A stretch of DNA of 64,000 bases from Berberis thunbergii (taxonomy: Eukaryota; Streptophyta; Magnoliopsida; Ranunculales; Berberidaceae), in contig QNQO01001819.1 of NCBI GenBank assembly GCA_003290165.1, positions 124,001 through 188,000 on the forward strand, written 5' to 3'. Below, one piece after another: positions 10,857 through 22,333 of the stretch. Numbering within the stretch: the first letter of the stretch is position 1; each line of letters opens with the position of its first letter. Under the pieces are notes generated by a model. It was given only the letters and a program-made list of their open reading frames with translations, was not told the DNA's origin and made no database searches. Both the position numbers and the translations under genes were made by a program.

Positions 10857-12365
10857 TGGTGGATTGCTTGCTTTTTAATTCTTTGAAATGGAGAGGAGAA
10901 AATAAGACGAGATAAACTAATCCAAATGGAAAAGAGAAGACTAACAAACAAGGTGGAAAATGATGGGAGTATTATTAGGTAGTTGATGTGCATATTAAAC
11001 ATGCTGCCTTCCTTTTTCTTCCCTCCAGCCCCCACGTACAACACAAAAAGTTTGTAATTGTTGCAATCTTAAAGCATACAAATCGCATCTTTGCTGGGGA
11101 TGGGGTCGCCTTCCATCACACCCTTTAACATCCAGATGGTTGTCTTGAAAGTTGAAAGCATATGCTTTATTTAGTATTCAGTTTAAAATAAGTTGTGAAT
11201 TGTTTGTTTGGTAGAATTATGAACAAATTACCAAATAAAAGAAGAGATTGGCAGAGGGAAGGGAGGGTGAGGAAGCCTGCAGATTCAAAAAGTCAAGAGT
11301 AAGACTAGCGTGGATGACTTTATCCTCCTCCAAGAACCAACCTAACCCCACACACAGTTACCACCAAACTCCTTTTTTATCTTCTATAATATCTATCTAC
11401 GATGTTACATATATAGCGTAAGCCACTGAGTGAACTTGAAACTTGATGATCATGATCTTTCCATTATTGTCTTGGTCGCATGGCAGCTCAGCTCAGCTCA
11501 GCTCCGTGTGGTGTGGATCAAGTCAAATTAACTTAATTTGTCTTTATCATCTAGAACAATAGACTAGAAATATTTGAACCCTTCTTAATTAATTTTCTCC
11601 AAGAATTTTCACCCTTCTTTGCCATTTCTTTCATCAAATTTTGGGTTGAATGGGGGTTGGTCAACCAAAGTAGATCAGATCAGATCAGAGGTGATCGATG
11701 GCGGTGATTTGTTTGAGCAATCTAGTAGGGGAAGGGCGGTCAGCTCAGTAGCAGGTATTAACCCGTAATTGAGCAATCTAGTTGAGGTGTTAACCCGTAA
11801 TTGAGCAATCTAGTTGAGGTATTAACCCGTAGATTGATTTTATATATATTATCATGAGATGGTCAGCTCAGGAGATGGTGATATATATATATATCATCAT
11901 GTGCCAAACTGCAATTGAATGTTTCACTATTCTTTCTTAAGTCAACAACACTTAACAATAGGAAATGGGTTACCAACAAATTGATAGAGTTGTTGCAGAT
12001 GGACCACAAGTTCAGTGTTCGAATCTTGTCAAACGCATGTGTTATTTTTGAGATAGTTACGAGATCTTATTAAAAATCTAGTTTTTCTACATTCAAGATG
12101 AAGGATCTCAAGGTTTACAGGGATGCGTTAATGATAGAGGAAGGTCACAAGTCACACTACAAAAAATAGACAATTCAGCAACGGCTAAAAACCGTTGCTA
12201 ATTGTCAAAAAACCATTGCTAAAATGAATTAGCAACGGCACAACAACCGCCGCAATGTCGTGGCTATTTTAATCGTCGCTATTTGAATCAGCAACGGCAA
12301 ACTATCCCGTATCTAATTCGCAACGGCTAAAAACCGTCGCTAACTCCAAAAATTCTGTTGCTAAA
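10811..12365. repeat. Germin-like gene upstream region (copy 2 of segmental duplication)
   Basis: Partner of 508-2,015. Includes ATATAT tracts, duplicated TTGAGCAATCTAGTTGAGG units at about 11,770-11,820, and the left 210 bp of the CACTA element. No coding region recognised. Around 11,960-12,060 an RGTTCGAATC-like box resembles the B box of a tRNA-derived SINE, weakly. Confidence 0.8.
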
Positions 12366-13716
12366 GCTGTTAAAATTTTTGACTAAGACTGTCACAAATT
12401 GAAAAATAGCGACGGTTTTTGTCGTCGCTAAATAGCCACGGTTTTTTGTCGTCGCTAAATTGCAAATCTAATTGACAAAACAGTCATGGTATTTGCCGTG
12501 GCTATTTAGGGACAGCTTTGTTGCAAATCATATTGATAAATGAAATTTACAAATTACAAATGATAATTCATTTTTTATAATGAAATTAGCTATTAATGAT
12601 TGTCCATTCTGAAAATTAATATCAACTACCAGAACTAAACTTAATTGATCAAAATTATAGCAAAAATTACACATAATCTCTAGAATATCATACAAAATTA
12701 TAAAAAAATCCATACAAAAATGATAAAAAAATTCAAATTATTAGCGATGGTTTTTTGCCGTAGCTAAATGTTTTTATGTATATTTTTTTTTGATAAAAAA
12801 CAATTAGCGACGGTTTTTTGCCGTCGCTAATAAAAAAATAATGTAAAACCTAGCGACGGTATTTTGCAGTAGCTAAATGCTTGTGTGTATAATTTTTTTT
12901 TTCAAAAAAAATTAGCGGCGGTTTTTTTGCAGTCGCTAATAAAAAAATAATCTAAAACTTAGCGACGATAATTTGTCATATCTAAATGCTTTTGTTTATA
13001 ATTTTTTTTTTAAAAAAATTAGTGATGGTTGTTTGCCGTCGCTAATAACAAAAAATCTAAAACTTAGCGACGGTTTTTTGCCGTAGCTAAATGCTTTTGT
13101 GTATAATTTTTTTTTCAAAAAACAATTAGCGACGGTGTTTTGCCGTCGCTAATAAAAAAATAATGTAAAACATAGCGACGGTATTTTGCCGTAGCTAAAT
13201 GTAATTTATATATATATTTTTATTTTAAAAGCTTAGCTATATATATTTTTATTTGTAAAGCTTAGCGACGGTGTCGTCGCTCAATGTATTATATATATAT
13301 ATATATATATATATATTTAAATCTATTAGCTACGGTATTCTACCGTAGCTAATGAATTTTTATTTGTAAAGCTTAGCGATGGCACACTTTTGCCGTCGCT
13401 AAATGTTTTTTTATATATATTTTTTTAAAAATCCATTTGCTATAGTAGAAAAAAATCCATTAGCTATGGTATTCTACCGTAGCTAATGAATTTTATTTGT
13501 AAAGCTTAGCGACGGCTAAGATACCGTCGCTAATACAAAAATTAGCGACAGTTTTAAGCCGTCGAAAAATAATTAGCGACGGATTTTTATAATTATAAGT
13601 TGAAACAGTGTCTAAAGCATTAGCGACGGTTTTTTGCCGTCGCAAATCTTATAATTAGCGACGGTATCAAAAACCGTCGCTAGTTTCCGTAGCTATTAAA
13701 GCTTTTTTTTGTAGTG
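12155..13716. mobile_element. Complete non-autonomous CACTA (CMC) element, 1,562 bp
   Basis: Starts CACTACAAAAAATAG and ends TTTTTTTTGTAGTG. It is flanked by a perfect 3-bp duplication TCA (12,152-12,154 and 13,717-13,719), the CACTA hallmark. The body consists largely of subterminal repeats: TAGCGACGG followed by a short T/G spacer and CCGTCGCTA occurs again and again in both orientations, so the element is full of small palindromes. A TA microsatellite lies at about 13,288-13,315. No transposase ORF; a minus-strand ORF at 12,528-12,713 has no family resemblance. Confidence 0.93.
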
Positions 13717-13789
13717 TCAAGAGAATGACGATGATGGATCTCAAGGTCTCTCAAGGTCCATAGGGATGCGATATCTGAAGTATTGGTTG

Positions 13790-14480
13790 TGCCTAATAGA
13801 AGAAAGATTCTCTGTTGCAAGTTCAACATTTGTGAGTCATTCTGACGAATGGCATCTTGATTCGAGTTCTATTTATCATGTGTCCTCAAAAGGACTGGTT
13901 CTGAGATAGATAGTTGAGTTGTTTGTATGAACAACAATGATAAATGTTAAATTGCAGGGATCGATAAAACAAGTTGAAGTTATATAATGAACTTGTTCGG
14001 GTTTTGAATGATGTTCGGTGTGTATCCAGTTTGAAGAAAATCTCATATTCGTTAGTGTTTTAGAGTACAAAGTTTACAATGTTATGGTGAATATAAAGCT
14101 CTAAAGATTGTTTCTGGTGCACTTTTGTTGATGAAAGTTGTCCGAAAGGATAACTTGTACTTTTTGGAGTGGAGTACAATTATTGGTATTAGAAAGTTGA
14201 ATTTGGTGGAACAACTTATGTTGTTGATGGCCTAGTGAATGTTACTTGTGGTGGAGTTACTAATAGCTCTAAAGATATATATGTTTGGATAACTCGAGGG
14301 TTTAGCATTTGTGTGCGGATAGTAAATGTGAGAAAGTTTTGCACGAGTTGTTGAAGAAAAATTTAGTAGAAGATATAAAGATATGCAATATGGATGTTTG
14401 TGAACATTGTGTTTCTAAAAGTTTTGATTCAAAACTTCCTCGTAGCCAAGGTGGAGTTGGTTGTTAGTTTGAACACGTTC
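13790..14480 (+). mobile_element. Degenerate copia polyprotein fragment (GAG-pre-integrase region)
   Basis: At about 14,330-14,430 the plus strand reads CEKVLHELLKKNLVEDIK then MDVCEHCV, matching the GAG-pre-integrase zinc region of Ty1/copia polyproteins. Other frames carry similar broken traces. Stops and frameshifts are frequent. The 3' LTR that would belong to it follows at 14,610. Confidence 0.65.
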
Positions 14481-14609
14481 TGTGTATGACACCTACGGGT
14501 GTATGTCAAATTTGAATAGTTGAAGTTTGTGTTTTGAAGAGGTGGCATCTGTTTGTTCGTGTTTGTTAGTATCGGCTCAGATTTGTAAAATCTTCACTAG
14601 ATAGAGAAT

Positions 14610-15184
14610 TGTTGAAAAACATACACCACCTCCTCAATTTGTAATGAGCTAGCCTTTAAAGAAGGCAATCGAAGATGATGGAAGGATGAATAAGCTTGTG
14701 GAATAAACAAGAAGAAAGGGGAAGCGGAAAGTAGGTGGTGGAAGAGATTGGAATGGAGAAGAAGGTAGTGGAAGAGTTTTCACCACCACTCCCTCACCGC
14801 CACCATTTGCTATAAAATGATCCCTTTTTGAGATATCCATTCTTCCCTTGTGTGTGTGTGTGTGAAGCGAGGAGAGAGATAAATATGCACCCTTGCATAT
14901 GTGTAGTGTCATTTAGACATATGTATATTTAACGTCATTGATGTTGTGTAATAGACTTTATCTACGTGTATCCTTCTATCTTAAAATAGCTAGTGAACAT
15001 ATTCTCTTTGCCCCGTGGACGTAGGCAAACTTCCCAAACCACATTAATCGTTTGTGTGGTACGTGAATTACTTTATTTTCATTTAGTTTACATTACCTTG
15101 ATTATACTTTTGATTTATTACTTCTATTGTAACTATAAATTGTGTTCCGCATTAGTTATGCTTCCACGAGGCGCGACATTAACA
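14610..15184 (+). mobile_element. Copia 3' LTR (probable)
   Basis: A TGTTG start follows a purine-rich tract (AGATAGAGAAT) like a polypurine tract. The end has the familiar copia LTR phrases CCGTGGACGTAGGCAAACTT and TTCCGCATTAGTTATG before CA at 15,183-15,184. Its position just downstream of pol-like sequence fits a 3' LTR. No 5' LTR was found in the window. Confidence 0.6.
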
Positions 15185-16317
15185 ATACAATATCCTATTG
15201 CATATATTGTATTGTATGCAATGTTCACGAGTTCATCACCACGCCATAACTTATGAGTTATCCGAATTTTGTAAAGCATGGTGCGGGGCATTACAACCAT
15301 ACACCACGACGTTACTAATTGATGAACAATCTTAACAAATCAATTTCATTTTGGTAATTTATAAACAAATCAATTAATCTTACATACGAACTGCTCCAAA
15401 ATAGTTGCTAATCCTCTGATTTTGCAACTGATGAGTATTTATTGTTGCTTTAGTAAACTGGAAAAGGTTGGCTCTGAAGATGACGTTCGCGTTTTCTGCA
15501 TAAGAAACAACATAGTTGTTTTTGTCATAACCGTGCCATGCAGTAGTGAGTATATGATTACGAGGCAATAAATTCACTGCAAATGATTCCTAATCCAGGT
15601 TAATATATGAAGGGGCTATTTTTGGATTAATCTGCTTCCTCTGGTCCTTGTTGCTACACTTTTTACCCATTCTCTTTAAAACACAACCACAAATACCATT
15701 CACAGAATGTTGAAGTGTATAAAAACCCCCAAAGAGACACCATAGAATTTTACTGGAATCATCTTTTCCAGTAAATATCAAAGAGATAAGAAAGAAAATA
15801 TTTGTGTTCCTTTTCTTCCCCAAGATTCCTTCGGATCCCTTGAAGCCACTTCCAAGCAAATATCTATGTTTTTTAAGTATTTTTGCTTTCCAGATTTGTT
15901 TAGAGATTTGAGCATTGATTAAACTAGGTGAGCTTACAACACCACCAGTGTTTTGTTAATTTACTTGTGCAAAGAATCTATATGCCACTGCCACATTAAA
16001 TTTCCCCCAAGTCAATATGTATTTTGTGTGAATAACTGTAATAAACAATGCCATCAAAGATACAGAGGATCTCACAGAATTGAAGTGTGACTAGGTATGA
16101 CTAATTAAAGGTTGGTTGAAATGACAATCAACATAAAACCCACATATAATGAACTAATTCCTTCATTCCTTTCTCAAGTATATGCATATTGATGCGTGCC
16201 TTGTGAGATGCAAGCCCTGCAGAGTGCCCATCGACACTCTAAATTTCACCATTTGCTAAGCAGCAGTTAAATAGTTTAACAGAACTTACATGTGAGAAAC
16301 AAAACTTGTCAACAGAA
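15185..16317. other. 3' flank of START-domain gene; nothing else recognised
   Basis: Short open frames on both strands lack family resemblance. Part of it must hold the 3' UTR of the minus-strand gene that ends at 16,318. Confidence 0.4.
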
Positions 16318-18253
16318 TTAGCAACTAGAAAGTTTGTTGTAAAATTCTTTCTGCGCCTGTTCTTGAATACATAAAAGGTTCACTTTGATCTCCTTGCAGA
16401 GCCTTCCCTCCACAAGGCGGACAGGTAACCATAGCTTTGGCTTCACATCGACAACATAAAAAAGAGTTGTCTGGAATTCTTGCTCAAAGGATTGACTTCC
16501 TTCCTGATTCTCATTGTTCTTCTTCTCCATCCATTCAAACAGTTACAGGACATTAGTGACTTCTAACAAAATCTTTCACATAACAAGAAAATGTGCAATA
16601 TCACGCATTTTTTAACACCTTTTTTTTTTTCTTATGCTACAGTTGCCTAGCCAAAAGAATATCCTTAAAGTATTTGTGCACAAGACCTCTTGGCGGTTAG
16701 ACACGCAGTTCGCAATGAATTTAATATGATAATGCATGTACAAAGCATGAATCCAGTGGCTCTCAGTGCAGACACTGAATAATGCGTTCCAAATTAAATA
16801 GTGAAATTGGTGAAAATGGTTTGAATAATAGAAATTGAATAGGAAAATTTCTTACCTCTTCTATTGACCATTTGCCTTCAAAGATTTGAAAGTTCCCTTC
16901 ACTCATCTTGAAATCAATATCACGCCTATGACCAAATGGAGTACCCTCAAGATCTTTCTCATAACAATCAACTATTCCCTTGGCATTAAATTTCAGTCCA
17001 AATGCCAAATTCTGTTCTCCAACCTGTTTAAAGCAAGCAACAAGAGAAATAAATGAATAATTCAAACTGGGAGAAATCTGACAAAGTAAACAGAATAGAG
17101 TGCTTTCCAACTAAGGTTTCAAGACAATGATTTCGAAACATCAAATATATGTTTGTTCTGGCCGCTATTACAGTATAGTCTGATTTATTAGCATAACATT
17201 CAATTCACATCCACAAATTTTCAAGATCTGAAATACACAATGATTGGGATCCACCTTGCTAAGAAAAAAAAATCAATGTGATAGTGAGAGGAAGGTGATC
17301 TACAATTTAGAAATAACATAAGAATGGTCTGTCTTTCTAAGATTGTAATGGGCTTTGGAAAGCAACTTTTTCCTCTATTCTTTATCTTTCCAAAACACCA
17401 GCTCATAATCAACTCCAGCTAAGGCATCATAGATACAACTATCAAGAGATCTAAATTACATTATATCAGTAGATCAAGATTGGATCCACTTTCAATGGAA
17501 TAGAAATGTTGCTAGTAACTGAAAATGCAATCAAACAAATTGATGGAATCTTAGTTCATCAATGTCTAAATTTCCTCTCTTTGGGGAAACTATTGCTTTT
17601 TATTTGGTACTGCTAATTATTGGATTTCCACAATATTGCAGCCAGTTGACGTTTTTCAAGTGAGGAGATTTATAATAGTGGTAATAATTAAGTGAGGAGA
17701 TTTAGAAATAAAGGCAAGAAATTAGATTACCTGGTAAAGTTTAGCGTAGTTGTGTGTTTTGTCCAACAACTTAGAGACTGCTAAACCAGGAATGAAATCA
17801 GGTAAGTGTTCATAGTCAGTGAGCAAATTCCAGACAGTCTCGAGATTCGCATTGATGCCTACTTGAGCGCGGATTCTCCTTGTACTCTTCTCCAACTTCT
17901 CAACTTGAATCTCAAATCCTCCTCCTCCTCCTCCTCCTCCACTCTCGTCGCCATCTTCATCCACTGATATCCCCGAGGAAATTCCAGATTCCAAATGCTC
18001 ATATTCGTCACCATCATCAATAGAAGGAAGACCACTGGAGTCTGAAGACGATGATGTTGAGTTGGAAACGAAGAGTACTTTAGGGGGAGAGTGAGAAATC
18101 AAGGGCTTCTTAGAGTTAGAGGAGGGGAAGAAGCCATTATTACTATAATTACAGGAAGGAGAAGGTGAAAGTGAAGGTGGCCTTCTTCTTCTTATGATTA
18201 AGGTGGTGTTGTTGGTCTTAGAGGCAGAGGAAGGAGAGTGAGCAAGGCGGCGA

Positions 18254-18287
<34 letters not shown>

Positions 18288-18336
18288 GGGAATGGGTCTG
18301 GAAACGGGAACAGGGAGAAGCAGGAGAGGCATACAT
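16318..18336 (-). CDS. Plastid START/polyketide-cyclase-like (COQ10-type) protein
   Basis: Resembles the Arabidopsis At4g01650 family. Exon 1 is 17,731-18,336 (202 codons), exon 2 is 16,856-17,023 (56 codons), and exon 3 runs to the stop at 16,318, starting near 16,524. The N-terminus is Ser/Pro/Arg-rich, fitting a chloroplast transit peptide, and carries a run of about 12 His (residues ~17-28); a poly-Gly/acidic linker (~120-145) precedes the START-like fold (IRAQVGINANLETVWNLLTDY, FIPGLAVS, GLKFNAKG, FEGKWSIEE, VDVKPKLWLPVRLVEGRLCKEI). The fold binds hydrophobic ligands; the ligand is unknown. Exon 3 is uncertain at its start: the position where relatives resume (LFEW) follows TG instead of AG, and an in-frame AG lies 15 bp further in. 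Intron 1 contains the source of the duplicate at 2,016-2,490. Confidence 0.85.
17225..17665. repeat. Intron segment duplicated at 2,016-2,490
   Basis: Lies in intron 1 of the START gene. Near-identical to 2,016-2,490 apart from small indels. Non-coding. Confidence 0.8.
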
Positions 18337-18848
18337 TTCAACAATGCAATTGCAATTTCAATTCCAATTCCAATTCCATTCCAATTCCCACCCCACGCCT
18401 ATCATTTATTCCCCTTGGACCCCCTTTCACTATTTCCACCCTACCAATTTCTTCTCTATACCACTCACTCAACATACCACCGTTTCGTTGCAACACTCGA
18501 ATCTCAATATTTCATTTTTTTCTCTTTAACCATTCTAGACAAATTTAGAGTTTTTGTGAAACTCGTGTCTGAAGCAAACTTAACTTTTATAAGAATTCAT
18601 TGTGTCAAATTATTTGAACGAAATGTACTACCAAGTTAATAAAGTAATATTTTTAGTTTATTAATCTATTAGTGCATGTTATAGTAGTACCATAAGGGTA
18701 TGTGTGCAAGCTAGCAGGAGGATGCCAAAACACAAGTCCCTTGTGTTTTTGTTTTTTGGTAAAAGTCTTAGGCAATATATAAATTACTTTGAGCTATTAC
18801 AACCAAGTATCTAGGCAACCGATGTCAAGTGATGAGTCTTACTATTAA
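18337..18848. other. Upstream region of START gene with CCAATT microsatellite
   Basis: Just upstream of the ATG (18,345-18,395) the plus strand carries repeated TTCCAATTCCAA units; on the gene strand these read as GGAATT repeats in the presumed 5' UTR. No TATA box was clear. The rest shows nothing recognisable. Confidence 0.5.
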
Positions 18849-19768
18849 AGTCTCTAGATATATATTTACATTGCCAACAAGGAAGCAAAAGGAGCAGACA
18901 CTTAATATTACAAATAAGTGGGTGTCAGACCCATTGCATAAGACAAAGCTGCTGAGAATCGTCATTCTGGATGAGGTCAATAAGGGTCGCCCGAGTCTCC
19001 AAAAAGAAGTCTCGTCCTCCATTGTTGGGCCTGGATGAGTAACAATGCCGCTTCGGCTACATATCCTTTTGCCATCGTGTTGTTCAAAACTTTGTCACAT
19101 ATCTGACATGCCACAAAAGCTAGAATATTTCCTGCTAAGTCGGTTGCTAAAACTTTCACACCCCCTTGCTTGGTAGACTTAAAGAAGCAAACATCAAATG
19201 TGACAATAACTGTATCACTATCAAGTTTCAGTGAAAGTAGATGAGCACAGTGGTGATGATTGTCATTTGAAAGGAAAAAAAAAAAAAAAAGACGTGGTGC
19301 AACGAGGGTAATGGTAGGATGCAAATAGTAGGTCCTCTACAGAAATTTGCATTGTGTTTTTGGTGGGGCGGAGAAATTGAGGGGAGCGTCAGACGAACCA
19401 AGGAGACAAAAGGATTAGATTTCAGTACTAGTAATAGGGGTTTGGGTTTTGACACTTTCATGATGTCTTGGCATTCCTTGATATAGGAATGTTTCTCTTT
19501 GTTTTTTTTTTTTTTCATTTTCTTTCCTTAATTAACATCTTATTGTTCGACCAAACAAAAAAAAAGTAAGCGCACAAGGAGGGAGGCACTAAACTAGCAG
19601 CAGGCAGGCAGTCGCATTTTTGTAACAAGAAAACATACATCCAACCTCTCACTCTCTCTCCATCTCTTTGCTGCGCTGTTATTGTTGGTGGTGCGGTGTG
19701 CGGATTACTTCCATCTTCTACTCATAAACAACCTTCTTGAACTCATTAATTGACAATATAGCAACAAG
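18849..19768. repeat. Tandem duplication, unit 1 (~0.92 kb), with RNase H-like fragment
   Basis: A direct repeat of about 0.92 kb, followed immediately by unit 2. On the minus strand it encodes a broken RNase H-like (RVT_3) segment of the kind found at the end of plant LINEs: VIVTFDVCFF, GGVKVLATDLAGNILAF, AEAALLLIQAQQW. Unit 1 keeps about 33 bp (around 19,133-19,165) that are missing from unit 2 and that make the domain more complete. The end holds a (GCAGGCAG) patch and CTCTCTCTC. Confidence 0.75.
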
Positions 19769-20690
19769 GTCTCTAGATATATATTTACATTGCCAACAAG
19801 GAAACAAAAGAAGCAGACACTTAATATTACAAATAAGTGGGTGTCAGACCCATTGCATAAGACAAAATTGCTGAGAATCGTCATTCTGGATGAGGTCAAT
19901 AAGGGTTGTCGAGTCTCCAAAAAGAAGTCTCGTCCTCCATTGTTGGGCCTGGATGAGTAACAATGTCGCTTCGGCTGCATATCCTTTTGCCATCGTGTTG
20001 TTCAAAACTTTGTCACATATCTGACATGCCACAAAAGCTAGAATATTTCCTTGCTTGGTAGACTTAAAGAAGCAAACATCAAATGTGACAATAACTGTAT
20101 CACTATCAAGTTTCGGTGAAAGTAGATGAGCACAGTGGTGATGATTGTCATTTGAAAGGAAAAAAAAAAAAAACGTGGTGCAACGAGGGTAATGGTAGGA
20201 TGCAAATAGTAGGTCCTCTACAGAAATTTGCATTGTGTTTTGGTGGGGCGGAGAAATTGAGGGGAGCGTCGGACGAACCAAGGAGACAAAAGGATTAGAT
20301 TTCAGTACTAGTAATAGGGGTTTGAGTTTTGACACTTTCATGATGTCTCGGCATTCCTTGATATATGAATGTTTCTCTTTATTTTTTGTTTCATTTTCTT
20401 TCCTTAATAAACATCTTATTGTTCGACCAAAAAAAAAAAAAAAAGTGAGCGCACGAGGAGGGAGGCACTAAACTAGCAGCAGGCAGGCAGTCGCATTTTT
20501 GTAACAAGAAAACATGTTTTTGCAATCAGGATGATGTGGCATTTTTGTAACAAGAAAACATAATTGCAAAAACCCTGATTTCCTAACATTTTTTAGAAAA
20601 CATACATCCAACCTCTCACTCTCTCTCCATGTACTTCCATCTTCTACTCATAAACAACCTTCTTGAACTCATTAATTGACAATATAGCAA
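19769..20690. repeat. Tandem duplication, unit 2
   Basis: Nearly identical to unit 1. Differences are the 33-bp deletion within the RNase H-like segment and an insertion at about 20,514-20,600 built from repeats of GCATTTTTGTAACAAGAAAACAT. Both units end with CTTCTACTCATAAACAACC and ACTCATTAATTGACAATATA. Non-functional. Confidence 0.75.
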
Positions 20691-21026
20691 ATATCACTAG
20701 ATACAGTTTTAAAATTTCGCTCGATACAATTTAAAAATATCATACTTTTAAATATATTTGATGAATCCAGGCCAGAGTTCATTCAGTCTATCAATAAGGT
20801 GCCAAAGCTACTTAGATGAAAGTGTTTCTATCACAAACTCTCATTTTAGGAAAATTTAGGTGCTTCCTAGGCTTCAAAATACACTGGAGAGTAGGCAAGC
20901 TTTCCAACCATTCAACCTAGTTTGGATCTTTTTAACAATAAATGACATCATCCATTTTCTACCTAAAGTGATGGGAGGTAACCCATGACCCTTTTAATGA
21001 GGAAAGCCAATTGTAGCTCTACGACA

Positions 21027-21235
21027 ATATGCTTTGTTGAACATGACATATTTATCAAGTGTAGTATCGTTCTTATCAGTTTAATATCTGATACGTGGGT
21101 CATTGACCCTCATAATATTAAATTAATTTTTTTAAGGAGAGGTCCCGCAACCAATAGCTTGCTATTGAGGGTCCTCGAGCGTTGCCCATGTGTTGCACTA
21201 CTGCACAGGCCGGGCGCACCCTACAAAAAAAAAAA
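21027..21235 (+). pseudogene. U2 snRNA retropseudogene with poly(A)
   Basis: From 21,055 the sequence follows plant U2 snRNA: ATCAAGTGTAGTATC (branch-point recognition), TTCTTATCAGTTTAATATCTG (stem-loop II), ATATTAAATTAATTTTTT (Sm region), then AATAGCTTGCTATTG and GCACTACTGCAC...GGGCGCACC (3' stem-loops). The first ~28 nt (stem-loop I) are badly diverged, one T is missing after the branch-recognition segment, and the stem III loop is altered. Plant USE and TATA elements of snRNA genes are not visible upstream. The 3' end passes directly into 12 A residues, suggesting LINE-mediated retrotransposition of U2 RNA. Confidence 0.85.
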
Positions 21236-22051
21236 GTATGGTTTTGACTTTTGAGAGGGTATTAAACTTGACGGGTGATTCCCAAGATTGAAATTATTTT
21301 TAAACTTTGATTTCATCCTACAAAAAATATCATAGTTGTATTTAATTTTAGGGTTTTGCAATACCTACATTTAGAAAACAAAATTATCTGAACTTATCGA
21401 TACAATATGAAAACATTTGTTGTCTTATCTTAAAATGCACAAATTTATATTATAAGTTTGGTTCATTTTGAAATTAGTATTTTTATATATTGAACATAGC
21501 ATATGTTGACATTTTTAGAATTAATTTGTGTGTTTAAAATTTTTTTATAAAATAGTCAAATAACTAAAAAAAACAAAATCCTAACAAACGCAGACCTCGA
21601 AATAAAAAATAAAGAAAAATCAATGTGGATAAACTCATAACTACACTCCACCTTTTCTGATCCGCGAATGGAGAGTGTTTGTATCATATGATATGTTTTT
21701 TCTTAAATAGCCATCTTCTTCTTCTTGTCGAAAATTAACCTTGGTCAAATTCTTCTTATCGAAACGACTACACTAGATCATCTTTTGATTGTTGGAATGA
21801 ATGCGCTTGATCATTTTCTTCTTCTCACATGAGTAATTGTTTTATTTTTAAAAGGCTGATTCTAGTCATTTAGCAAGGAGTTTCCATAAGTGATGTTTTT
21901 ATTATAAAAATTATTCTTTTAATTGAACAAATTGATTATCACAATGCTTAATGACAAGCCAAAAAAGAAAAAGAAAAAAAACTCATAAACTTTATTTCAA
22001 ATAATTAACACTTTCTTCTTTTCGAGTTGATAATGTTGTTATATTGGGAAA
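21236..22051. other. AT-rich intergenic upstream of CBL gene
   Basis: No coding region or transposon terminus recognised. Confidence 0.45.
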
Positions 22052-22230
22052 TTCTAAATGTCGAGGGAAAGAGTGAGGAAACCAGCGAGGTAAACGAGGT
22101 GGCGGGGGGTGAACCGTTCACCCCCCTCGAGATATTTTCCGTGCACGCATCTCGAGGGAGGTGAACGGTTCACCCCCCGCCACCTCGTTTACCTCGCTGG
22201 TTTCCTCACCCTTTCCCTCGACACATAGAA
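22052..22230. mobile_element. GC-rich foldback MITE in CBL promoter
   Basis: Two arms of about 82 bp (22,052-22,133 and 22,149-22,230) are near-perfect reverse complements around a loop of about 15 bp. Arm landmarks are GTCGAGGGAAAG, ACCAGCGAGGTAAACGAGG and GGGGGGTGAAC. A foldback this intact is likely young. It ends about 95 bp above a TATA box for the CBL gene. A partly similar GC-rich hairpin with CCCTCGAC motifs lies at 30,443-30,620. Confidence 0.85.
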
Positions 22231-22324
22231 TCGCTCTGTTATATTATACATGTCACTAATGATGTAAACATAAAAAATCCAACTTAGAAATCAAGGAATC
22301 CCAGTATCACTTTGAATATTCTCC

Positions 22325-22333
22325 TATATATAA
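22325..22333 (+). promoter_or_regulatory. TATA box of CBL gene
   Basis: TATATATAA followed by CTCTCTCC and a long CT-rich leader. It fits transcription starting at about 22,355, with a 5' UTR that is spliced before the coding exon. Confidence 0.6.

Noticed and set aside
10667..11044. N-terminal extension of the germin-like frame
   Set aside because: It reads through the 5' UTR, TATA box and 23-bp repeats; the signal peptide begins at 10,666.
18238..18639. 133-codon plus-strand frame over the START gene start
   Set aside because: Antisense shadow of the His-codon run and the CCAATT microsatellite.
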